64,000 nt of DNA, taken from NCBI GenBank assembly GCA_029168955.1, contig JAPDOI010000063.1, forward strand, positions 124,001 through 188,000, read 5' to 3'. Position numbers and translations under genes: made by a program. The stretch is from Aplectana chamaeleonis (lineage: Eukaryota > Nematoda > Chromadorea > Rhabditida > Cosmocercidae). The notes beneath the pieces are model-generated. The model ran no database searches. It saw nothing but the letters and a program-made list of their open reading frames with translations, and was not told the origin of the DNA. Shown here piece by piece: positions 21,832-31,200 of this stretch; position 1 is the first letter of the stretch; each line of letters opens with the position of its first letter.

Positions 21832-22438
21832 TTCCATGCTACGGCAATACAATTGTTGAATTCACTCACGATTGAATGACGTTGATCCTCGTGATCGGCT
21901 CTCGATGCAGCTTGCGTCCAGTCTGGTGGTTCAATGCTTCTTTCTCCGGCCTCAGCCAATCCGATCCCAGCACGGACCTCAAACTTGGGTAATTAAACCA
22001 AGCACTAACTGAAATAATAATACTGCTAGAAGGGAGAGAGAGAGGAGAGGAGATAATAGGAATGACACCCGAAAGAACCCTTCCCCCCTGCAACAGGCCA
22101 TGGGCCCAAAATGATGACAATGGCAGGGGAGGTTTTGAAATGGTCGATAGCCATGCGCGCGGCCGCCCATGCGGCTCGCCCTTTAGGAATGGGAATGGAG
22201 CGCGCTTGCTTGCACATGGGCCATTGAGTAGATTGCTTTGGTGTCAATTCCCTCCCTCTCCCCTTTTCTCTTATTCTCCTTCTTCCTTTCTCGCCTTGTG
22301 GTGATTCCGAATGACCTTCCTTTTCTCTTCTTGATTGATTAGGCAGATAAAATGATGAGTAAAACATATAACGAATCTAGCTATCTGATACGTGTATGTA
22401 CAAAATTTCGTCGCGACAACGGTCGTTGCTCGACGACA
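21832..22438 (-). repeat. LTR 3 (5' LTR of the array)
   Basis: 607 bp. Carries multiple substitutions relative to LTRs 1 and 2, and lacks about 13 bp near 22422. Contains the SL1 leader at 21978-21999, 439 bp from the 5' end of the LTR. If RNA began at the leader, R plus U5 would be about 168 nt. Confidence 0.8.
21978..21999 (-). other. Exact SL1 spliced-leader sequence in LTR 3
   Basis: Same 22-nt match as in the other two LTRs, although the surrounding LTR has diverged. Immediately upstream the minus strand reads TTATTTCAGTTAGTGCTT, which includes a splice-acceptor-like TTTCAG. Confidence 0.9.
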
Positions 22439-22990
22439 GGCGGTTCCGGTGGGCACATGAGCTTTCACTATCCACAGATTGAATCCTCTGTGATCCCGCA
22501 GTCGCACAAATGCATTCCTACACGACCTTGAACCAAATTCCTCGATCAGACCATTGTAGTCCTTCTTTACAGCTATAGCACAGCCTCCCACTCTCCTATC
22601 ATCAGCGTCACCGCAGTAGATGGCTTACTCTCCGACGTTGATGACGGGTCTATCCTTGAGGTGAGTTTCCTGCAAAGCAGCAAACGGTGCATGGAAGTAG
22701 CTCAGAAGATTGCACAGCGCAGATTGTTGGATATCACCCGACAATGACCGGCGAATCAGGGTGGAGAAATTGTGGCTTGTGGCCAAAGACTCCATGCACT
22801 CCTTACGTACGGATCCTGAGGTTTTATGGATCAGAGGCCTTAGTGTGCCGGACGGCAACACCTTTATGCAATGTGCGGGATATTTTCGCGATATTGTTGT
22901 GCACGCTATATCGCTCGAACGTTCCCTGTGTACACTCAAATGTCTGCTGGGTTCAGTAGAAGCAGGGGCACCAACGAGCAGGTACCAACA
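22439..22990 (-). pseudogene. RTE-type LINE remnant, 5' portion (endonuclease N-terminus)
   Basis: Minus strand. 22747-22625 reads DIQQSALCNLLSYFHAPFAALQETHLKDRPVI, the start of an APE-type endonuclease with the metal-binding QET glutamate. After a stop near 22622, 22600-22439 continues VGGCAIAVKKDYNGLIEEF...LRDHRGFNLWIVKAHVPTGTA and is cut by the LTR array at 22438. The same frame resumes at 13250. The first roughly 80 residues (22747-23011) are not recognised. This is the nicking enzyme used for target-primed insertion; here it is dead. Confidence 0.8.
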
Positions 22991-23010
22991 GACTTGTGTA
23001 CACACCCCCA

Positions 23011-23114
23011 TGTCATGTTATGTTATGTTATGTTATGTTATGTTATGTTATGTTATGTTATGTTATGTTATGTTATGTTATGTTATGTTATGTTATGTTA
23101 TGTTATGTTATGTT
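23011..23114. repeat. (TTATG)n microsatellite at the LINE 5' side
   Basis: About 20 nearly perfect TTATG units. With 12022-12202 it brackets the LINE, so the LINE either inserted into such an array or the two arrays arose separately. Confidence 0.9.
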
Positions 23115-24232
23115 GAACTACCATATTTCCTCTTTTAGAATTACATGTACTTCTAAAACTCAGGCATGTATTTCATTCGTACTTCTATTAGAGGTGTAGT
23201 TCAAATAGAGGCTGTACTTCTCATTCTCAGCGCTTTGTTTTTGGTGTATTTCTAATAGAGGTGTTTTTACAATAGAGGGTGTACTTCAATTATTCGGAGC
23301 AGTTTTTCGAATCTCCAATAGTATAACACCGACAATTTATATGTATTGAAATTTCAGCTCGCAACCCAGAAAACATAACCACTTAGGCTCAATCAAATTG
23401 AGGCTTTCACAATCACCTATATCATATCTTAAAAACCATTATTCACACCCTCACCAAGTCAATTTCTTCCAAAAGTCATTCCAAAAATTGTATACGACCG
23501 GTACCTCATTCGTTGACTTATGTTTTATGATGAAGAAAGAGACTAGAAATGGGCTACCCAGGCTTAAAAATAGATTAGCTGATTGCCTTCCGAGCCGTAC
23601 AGAGCGATTGAAAAAGGGCGGTTCTTGAACGATCTGGTGACAGCTCTTCCAGAGGTGAGTTCTTTGCGTACACAATCCATTGTAGGTAATGTGTACCAAT
23701 GGTAGTTTCTGACTTCCTCGTCGTTTAAACGAATCCACTACATGAATGATCCAATCTTAATGACGCTGGGCTATATTGGCTCTTCGGGGACCGTTAAAGT
23801 CAACATCTTGCGCCAAAACATGTCAAATTTGAATGATTGGAATCCAATAAAATAAATTTTTTAAAGTGTTTGTGTCAACTCCGTGCATTCGCCGTGAGTA
23901 ACAGCAACATCAAGTTTCAGCTCTGAGTTTTTCTTGGTCATTTGAAGTTCGCTGAAGTTTCATCAGAAGTTGTCCCATACAAGCAATCTTTGACCGAGAA
24001 AGCAGTGGTCGATAGTTTTTTTTAATATTTGAACCTCACATTATTAAATAAGCATCTCGTGCAAAGTGGTCTCTCACAAATGCTACATTCAGATTGCCAA
24101 ACACTTACCCGAGTACCGGAGCTTCATTCCGAAATGAGGTGTACTTCTATAGGCTCAGGCCTCTATTTTTCAGACCTGCTCATAGAGGTGTACAATGATA
24201 TAGACACGTAGTTAACCACCAGTCAGCCTTAA
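23115..24232. other. Intergenic, degenerate repeat with TAGAGGTGTA words
   Basis: No gene. Words such as GTACTTCTATTAGAGGTGTA recur at 23140-23280 and again at 24140-24195 (GAGGTGTACTTCTATAGG), which may mark the two ends of an old element of roughly 1.05 kb. Nothing coding lies between. Confidence 0.4.
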
Positions 24233-24718
24233 AGGCGCAGAACACCCAAAAAATTAGTCTTCAGATTCCATGCTTATCTTGGAGAGAGTCACACGCTGAT
24301 CACAATGGCATCTTTGAAATCGCCCATGATCCCCTATGAACGGAGATATGACTCCTTGAAAATGCCTGCATTCTGAGGGCAAACATTTTGTGGACGAGTT
24401 GTTCCAGGTCTGTATTTCTTTTCATTCGCAATCGCTACACGAGAGCAAAACAGGATGAGGAGATAGCCCAGCAATGGAGTGAAGAGCGACGACTTATTGA
24501 ATTAATCCATCCATCGAGCCGCTATCGAGCCCAAAAATCTGTTAGGGAGTTTTGGGCCTGTGGTGGTGAGCGAAGGAGGACGGGCTTGTGGTGGTCACTT
24601 ATATCCTGTTTATTTGAAGGAATTGAGATCTCGCATTTGGCACGTGTTATACAGGAGGGGTCTTCTACACAATTACATGAAAAACTCAAAATTCTTATTT
24701 GAGGGTGTACTGTTTCTT
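24233..24718. mobile_element. TTAA-type MITE, divergent
   Basis: Begins AGGCGCAGAACACCC after TTAA (24229-24232) and ends GGGTGTACTGTTTCT before TTAA (24719-24722). The ends are imperfect inverted repeats related to the family A and B termini. No coding. Confidence 0.5.
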
Positions 24719-24978
24719 TAATAAATCATGCTTACTGATCACATGGCAGCCGAATGCCAGCATGCGAAGACGCTTGTTGAAGAGTAGCAGGCGATGACAC
24801 CAATACGTAAAGGGAAAAAAATAATCGATAGTCTAGGCACATGTCAAATGAACTTCACCCTAAAACTAGTGCGCTGCAAAATAGCACAGCTGTTCGAGAG
24901 CAGTTCTAGCCGAGGGCGTAAGTTAAAAATAGCAACTTACGACTTGAGATGAAGTTTTGGAATAGACCCCAATTTAGA

Positions 24979-25041
24979 CACAGGGGATTCGAACCCTGGT
25001 GGGATGCTCTGCAGCGTCCAATCTTCCCACTGCGCCATTCC
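24979..25041 (-). pseudogene. tRNA-like sequence
   Basis: Minus strand: TGGCGCAGTGGGAAG (box A-like), a possible anticodon loop CTGCAGA, and CCAGGGTTCGAATCCCCTG (T-arm-like, box B). The acceptor stem does not pair and the T loop is one base too long, so this is a tRNA pseudogene or a SINE head, not a working tRNA. Confidence 0.35.
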
Positions 25042-25092
25042 GTACGTTGAAGCTGTTTTCTAACAATCGATAGTGAAGAGGAAACGTGTTAC

Positions 25093-25178
25093 GTCCTGTG
25101 CAAAGACTTAGCCCTTTGCATGACTTGAACTCTCGCGATGTTGCGTTAGCACAATATGATCTACTTCTGCGCCGCGGC
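25093..25178 (-). pseudogene. Second tRNA-like sequence
   Basis: Minus strand contains GGCGCAGAAGTAGATC and GAGTTCAAGTCATG with tRNA-like spacing (boxes A and B). No convincing cloverleaf. It lies about 50 bp from the previous one in the same orientation. Confidence 0.25.
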
Positions 25179-26880
25179 ACTAGTTGCTAGCACGACCTAT
25201 TTCCTATCAATAAAACGGTTTGCCCTCATACAGCCGTCTGGTCATTGAGTTTTCGACGTTTCATCGACTGATAGAGCAAATCAAAACAAAAGTTCACCAA
25301 AAGTCATACTAACTTTTCGCTCGACTGATGAGGGTTTACTACGGGTCATGTAGACGGGCGAAAATCTCAAGTTTTCAAATGCGAAACAATGGGGTGCATA
25401 GTTGACCCGTTGCCCAATATAGAACATTATAGACAAAACGCCACTCACCCGCGATGCAGCGCAGCACACATTAGGTCACCGTTTTCTTCTCCCGTTGACT
25501 GATTGCTTCTCCTTTCATAAACGTAGTCTGTGTTACATAATTCTCTGCAGCAAACTTGTTCACTTGGGAAACCTGTCAAACTATTTTTGGTGTACAATTT
25601 TTTAGTCTAGATGTGATCAACGGTTTTCCAGTCTGGAAAGTAGTCACTTGTTTGCAACTTCATGCAAATCTGGTCTGTGACTTTCACCAGCTAACTTACG
25701 ATTTGTATCCACAGTCAGCAGAATCAATGGTACGGTAGGTAGATGATGAACCTTTGGTGTTCACTCACTGACAACTGACGCTTCTGCTGAATTTGACAAC
25801 TAATTCCTTTTTACTCCTTTCCTGCCTGTGATACATTTCAAGAAGCGAAATGAGTGCAAGGATGGCTCAACATCCTTCAGCTTTTCATCAATTATCTGCC
25901 ACATTATTCCATTCAGTTCTTCACATATGTGATGCTTTTCGTTGAAGTCTATGTTCTACGGTTAATGTGACTGTTATGACTTATTCGCCCAGATCTCCGT
26001 TCATTGGAGAGATTTCCCACTCCTTCATTATATTGTTCTCAGGATTCATTCGCGTGTACATGGCTACAGAGGTCGGAATTTCCGAGCGCGAAATTTACAA
26101 ACCAAATGAGATTACTCTTGTATCAGAGAGGCGTTGCCAATGAACGATTTTTCTCTTCAGTCACCAGAAACCATGATGTGGTGAGTAGGCGGCCAACCTT
26201 TGATGATGACGCAAGACAGTTCACATTTCTACTGTTTCTCCAGTGCTTTTCCTGCAAGAACTACTCGCACTTCCTACCAGAACTAAACTTTTGTCAATAC
26301 AAACGTTTTTCTCCCACACTCACAGCATGCGTGACCGGCTTTCTCACAAATCCGAATTTTTATGTTCGTTCATTTTTTTCAAAGGATTCATTTTTGATCT
26401 CTCTGACATCAGCTGAATCGCCGTCAATCATGTTAGACAACTTCAATAGCGTCATGATTCGTCCACATTTTTTTAGACTTGATGAAGCGTTGGGTTCCGC
26501 TGTCCCTTCACTTCTTAATCTGAAAAGTTGAGCAACCATTGTCGGATTGATCGATCTCTGAGCGATTCCAGGTTGCTGATCCAGAAAACCTCAGGCTCAC
26601 GCCATTGGTAGCGTCAAAGACAGTTTAAGCTACCAAATTTGAGCAGTGTCAAGTTAAAAAACCTCTACAACCCCACCCATGAGCTTCGACAACTCCGTCC
26701 CCAATTATAAAATCGTTCAGATTGATCGTTCAAAAATAGTCGCTTTGGCTGGGTTCTGATGCTTACGAGGTGAGCGTTCTAGAAAAGGCTGTAAGAGTCT
26801 ATCGGCTTCGCTATCTCAACCATTTTTTTAGATACCAGGCCGTCCCATAATTCAGGTTCTCCAAAGTTCTACGCTAGGAG

Positions 26881-26887
26881 TATATAA
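26881..26887 (+). promoter_or_regulatory. TATA box of the mariner derivative
   Basis: TATATAA 38 bp before the ATG, in the same context as in the other mariner copies (7400-7406 and 58311-58317). Confidence 0.55.
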
Positions 26888-26925
26888 GGCGCAGTCGCCG
26901 CGTCTAGCTACCAGTACAAGCTAAA

Positions 26926-27276
26926 ATGGACCAAGGTCGAATTCGTACGTTCGTGTACTACGAGTGGCTGCTGGGCAAGGACACGGGCACCGCGGTCGCC
27001 AACATCTGTAGAGCGTGCAAGGAGGATGCAGTGTCCCAACGCACTGTCAGCCGCTGGTTCAATCGTTTCGAGAGCGGCGACACGAGCCTCGAGGACAGGG
27101 AGCACAGCGGGAGGCCTTATACGGTGGATGATGTTGAAGTCGACGACAACCTCAAATCCGACATCGCGGACTTCTTCGAGTCGCAGCCCCCGGAGTCCTG
27201 GGCGAAGGGCATCGGCGACCTGCCCAATCGATGGGCCACTGTTGTGGATAGCTGTGGTGATTATATTGTTGGTTAG
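26926..27276 (+). CDS. Mariner DNA-binding-domain-only protein (116 aa), open
   Basis: An intact frame formed by an in-frame internal deletion. Residues 1-62 are the N-terminal DNA-binding region of a mariner transposase (YYEWLLGKDTGTAVANIC...AVSQRTVSRWFNRFESGDTSLEDREHSGRP), which recognises the terminal repeats. Residues 68-116 are the C-terminal tail (DNLKSDIADFFES...WAKGIGDLPNRWATVV). The junction is near VDDVEV|DDNLK. All three catalytic aspartates are absent. If expressed, it could bind mariner ends without cutting and act as a repressor. That is an inference: the open frame may simply reflect a recent deletion. It is better preserved than either longer copy in the window. Confidence 0.65.
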   Translation: MDQGRIRTFVYYEWLLGKDTGTAVANICRACKEDAVSQRTVSRWFNRFESGDTSLEDREHSGRPYTVDDVEVDDNLKSDIADFFESQPPESWAKGIGDLPNRWATVVDSCGDYIVG

Positions 27277-27351
27277 ACTTGTTTTTCAATAAAGTTGAAA
27301 AAAATTAAAAATGGTGAAGTTTTTGGACAAGAATTATTGTCCGACCTGGTA

Positions 27352-28297
27352 ATAATCCACACCGATCAGTTAGTTGTGCACGCCGCGGCACTGTATACTG
27401 TATCATCGCGGGCCTAACCTGTTGAAAATTTGTCAACTTTCACCAGCTGATTATTTTTCAGGGTAAAACTTGCTAAAATGTTACCAAAACGACATAACGA
27501 GCACTGCTATTACAAGAGGAATATATAATTAGTACCTTTCTACAATGAACGAGTGATAGAAGCGTGAAATAGCAATAAAAGCAATTGAGACGCCCGAGAA
27601 TTTTTAGTCCGCAATATTGCGCCAAGTGCGTCAAAAAACGCAACATTGCAGACGAGCCCTGATTCACGCAGGCAATGTCATCGCCGGACGTTCTCATTCC
27701 GCTTGTGTATAACTGCGGCCTTGGCTCACCATACTATCCGTTCCAAACCTTCGATTTATGCCAAAAAATCGATGGTATTTTCGAGCGTATCTGCTTCAAT
27801 GAAAGCAATTTCTTGTGATGTCTCTGGATAATGACTCTGATACCAGGAATCATTTGAGTCCGAGCGGAGCAAGCGAAAAATACGAAATGATAGCCCTTAA
27901 ATGGTCTGGCTTGGAAGAAAGGAGAAAGGCTATAGACATCCTTGTGTGTTTTTTTTTTACTTTGTCCGTTAATCTGATCACCTCTATCTCCTGAAACTTA
28001 ATTGGGTAGCGTTTTTGAATGCAATACACATAGCCACCTAAGTAAAGGCTTTGCTCTAGCAGCATTACGTTTTGACTAACTTTTGAGGCTCCTTTGACAA
28101 CTACTTTTTTTGATAGCAACTTTTTTGTTTTGTGTTATTTATTTAAATTTATTTGAGCATTTGTCCTTCATCCTACGTCCTTTCATATTTTTCCGTTTGA
28201 AAACTTGGAACTGATTTTGTTCTAATAAGTTCGAAGCGAATGCGTCGGAATTGGGCGCATGTCGTGTTGGCGTTGTGAAGTATGAGTGGCACCTCAG
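27352..28297 (+). other. 5' flank of srx gene B
   Basis: No gene. From about 27850 onward it aligns with the 5' flank of gene A. 27352-27850 shows nothing recognisable. Confidence 0.5.
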
Positions 28298-31200
28298 ATG
28301 TTCAATGGCTCCAATATTACGGAGGTGAGAGGCGGCTTCGTTATCTCTTCTATGAACGGTACGGATGCGACAATAGACGACGCTGATGATGAAAGAGTAC
28401 CCCTCTATGTTGGCTTAATTGAAGCCACCCTTGTTTTGATAGTGAGTTACTCTTATGTGTATATTTTTTCTGCTTAAAGGCAGTGTTCACGATAAGAATC
28501 GTTCTTCTGTTTCTTCGCCTATCTTGAAGACGGTCCCATGCTGATTCCAATGATGTTTTTGGAATCGTACGAGACCTTCTAGGAACGGAGGTAATGTCCC
28601 TCAAAACTTGAGCTAGGGAAGCATGGTGGACGAGTTGTCCGAGGCTTGTAACTTCCGTCTTCTGCAGCCGATGTATGCGAGCTGACCTGAGTAAAGAAAG
28701 AAGTTGGGAATAAAAGGAAGAATGGGACTGTTGATCGGAAAGCATCGCTCATCTCACAATCTCGAGCATTCATTTGTTCAAGTTGGTGGGCGTGGAAAGT
28801 GCATCTGGGGTGTGACGAGCTGGCGGGTGTCCAACTTTGGGGCCGTAGGGGAGCGTTCCGAGCTCATTTTTCGTAGTTTGTTCAACGTTAGGATTTTGCT
28901 AGGCCCCGCAGCTGCCGATCTCCACCAAAAAATCAGACATGGTTTTTATCGCGGACACTGCCTTCAAAAATTTCAATACTGACCTTTGATTTAGAGATAG
29001 ATTTGGAGAGGCATAAGGTCTCAGTGGCTATCCTGAAGCACTACTTATCAAATCACCTATTGACTTGTCGTTTTGAATGTTCAGAAATTCTGGGTTTCAG
29101 GTGTCGTTTATTGGTATGTTGTGCAATTTTCTGTCGTTTCTCATTATGATTCGACATCCGCTGTTCAAAAACTCATTCGGATATCTTACTGCCTATCACG
29201 CATTATCTAATGCTGCAATTCTCCTCATATTTATAGCATGGGCAGTGCCGTGGACTATTTGGTAATGCCTAACAACTTTTTCTAATGGTTTGCTGTTTTT
29301 GTTAGATGATGACACTCGGCTAGTAACTTTTACCTGTAGGGTTCTAGACGTGCGTTAGGTATAGAAGGTGGATGAAAGTTCTCATATACTGGGGAGATCC
29401 GATTCGGCCACGATAGGCTTTCTCATCGGAAACCTAGTCGAGTTTAAAGGAATTCTCGCAGCAGCACGTGCTGCTCCGAGGAGGACGTGGTCTATTCGAA
29501 GGGGTTAAGTGGCGCAGAGGGACAAAAATCTTGCCGCACCCCCACTTCCCGAACAGAAGCGCGTCGTCCCATAATAGAAGCGTGTGGCGTTAGGGGTGGG
29601 ACCCGACACTTCCGATACGAGCAGGTTTTGCCCAAAAAAGATACGGTCCATCTCACGGCCCGCAGAAGAGGGTCACCCTCACCCCAGTTCGCGACAAGGG
29701 CATCATCCTTGCCACGGTCGACAACACGGGAGCTGCACTCGCGTGGGGAGACTTCAATAGCGGTCAAAAATCGTTCAGAAAATGACTCGTAGTAAACTTC
29801 TGAGAGCGGCCCCGAAAGGCCGACTGCTCTTTCTATGGGATGGGGTTCTATACGTACTGTGCGGCTGAGAGGTCTGATCAGTTGTGGTGCGATTGATCAA
29901 CTTGCCCAATCGAAAACATCGTGGCTCATCCGTCGTGAAATCGCATCTAAAGCGTGTCGTCGCCGAATCGAACACCTATGTATTGCGGCTTATGCTTCTG
30001 ACTTCGGCGACGATTACGCCACATGACGCTCAAAAATTACGGGGCCGTATCGTCGTCCACAGTGCACTTAAGTCGAATCGAAAATATCGTGGCCGAATTG
30101 GAATCCCCATTTGTTTTCCCAAGTCGGCAATAGTTGCATTCTTTGGTTCCTTATGTTCCTTTCTGAGCATTTTTTCTGTTTCCTCATCTTCTTTATTGTT
30201 CTTTGAACGGAAAACAACCAGATTTTAGATTTACATAACAGAAAGTCATCGAACTCCCGGGAGTCGCCCGATAAATTTGTGTCCAAATCGGAGACTATCG
30301 ACTTCGCACTGTAAGCAGGCGCCTAATATGCGTCGATGAAAACCAAAAGAGCGGAGAAATGGTGTATTTCTGCGCCGAATTATTCAAGTTTTCTGATGAA
30401 GTGACGTGGCTACTTTTGTGGTAGTGATATTCGTCCGATCCGGGAACACGTCGACGACCATTTAAAATGTTTGAAGCCATGTTTCCGAGAAAATGTCCTC
30501 CTCATGGCAGAGAACGCGGTCCTGGGCTGCTCAGTCGAACAATTTTTCCGAACTTCTCTAACTGTTAACTGGCTCCTTCTTTGCCGCAACAGCTACAGGG
30601 TGTCCATGAAGCAGCCTATAGCTCTGGAGCCCTTGACTTTTCTTGACCATAGACTGACCGTGGATCGGGCGGAGGAGGTCTCCAGCTATCAAGTTCGAAC
30701 GCAGATTCCTAATAGAAAACGTTTCGGTGATTTCGCAGTCCCCATTTACGTTCGCATTATGAGGTCGGCCACATTTCGTTTTGCTTAACAGTTTTACGTA
30801 ATTTTCGTAACGCCAGACGAACCTGTGGACAGAACCGTGCTGTTTTTACTTCTGCTATTCGTTGCTTGAGAAACCCCGAAAAATAGCACACGTCATTGAA
30901 AAAAACTAGTTTTTGACGGCCAATTTGACGGTGTGATGATTTTGTGTTTATTAGCGTTTCGAGTTTTCTAACGCGTGCCGTACGCATCATATTTGTTAAA
31001 TAAATGAAAGAATTTCGGAAGCATCTCCGCCATAGTAGTTGATCCCTCTCGACTGCTCACAAGGTGAGCTACGGTTTGTCGGCGCGGAAGCTCTTATTAC
31101 TACGAAAATACCTGGGGATATCCGTTTTCAAAACATAGAATGTCAAGAAGTAGTTGCTTCCATTTATCGTCCACCCCAGATGCTTCAGTCGTGCATGTCA

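Larger units (their letters stand above)
13251..22438 (-). mobile_element. Tandem BEL/Pao-like LTR retroelement array (LTR-body-LTR-body-LTR)
   Basis: Three LTRs (13251-13874, 17543-18159, 21832-22438) separate two bodies of about 3.67 kb repeated at 4.29-kb spacing, all in minus orientation. The bodies encode gag with zinc knuckles and an aspartic protease. No reverse transcriptase, RNase H or integrase is present, so the element is non-autonomous. A tRNA-Gly-like primer-binding site adjoins the 5' side of each body. Both bodies carry the same short dispersed repeat in gag, so that insertion predates the duplication. The shape is what unequal recombination between LTRs would leave. Confidence 0.85.
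24723..26834. other. Intergenic, no supported gene
   Basis: Parts of 25560-26230 resemble 51338-52590 upstream of srx gene C (for example CAACGGTTTTCCAGTCTGG...AAGTAG versus 51338-51385, and GGCCAACCTTTGATG versus 52552), so this is duplicated flanking DNA. An open frame at 26004-26531 (175 codons) shows no recognisable domain and is not conserved as coding in the other copy; I do not call it a gene. Confidence 0.4.
26835..27349 (+). mobile_element. Mariner internal-deletion derivative, copy 2
   Basis: 515 bp, from CCAGGCCGTCCCATAATTC to GAATTATTGTCCGACCTGG, between TA dinucleotides (26833-26834 and 27350-27351). It keeps the promoter region, the first helix-turn-helix and the 3' end, but has lost about 0.7 kb including the catalytic core. 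The left terminal region is also shortened compared with copies 1 and 3. Confidence 0.85.

Noticed and set aside
13251..22438. A CRISPR-like or other defence array in the 4.3-kb direct repeats
   Set aside because: The repeats are LTRs and retroelement bodies; the genome is eukaryotic.
26004..26531. 175-codon open frame upstream of srx gene B
   Set aside because: No recognisable domain, skewed low-complexity composition, and the homologous stretch near gene C (52390-52590) is not open in the same way.
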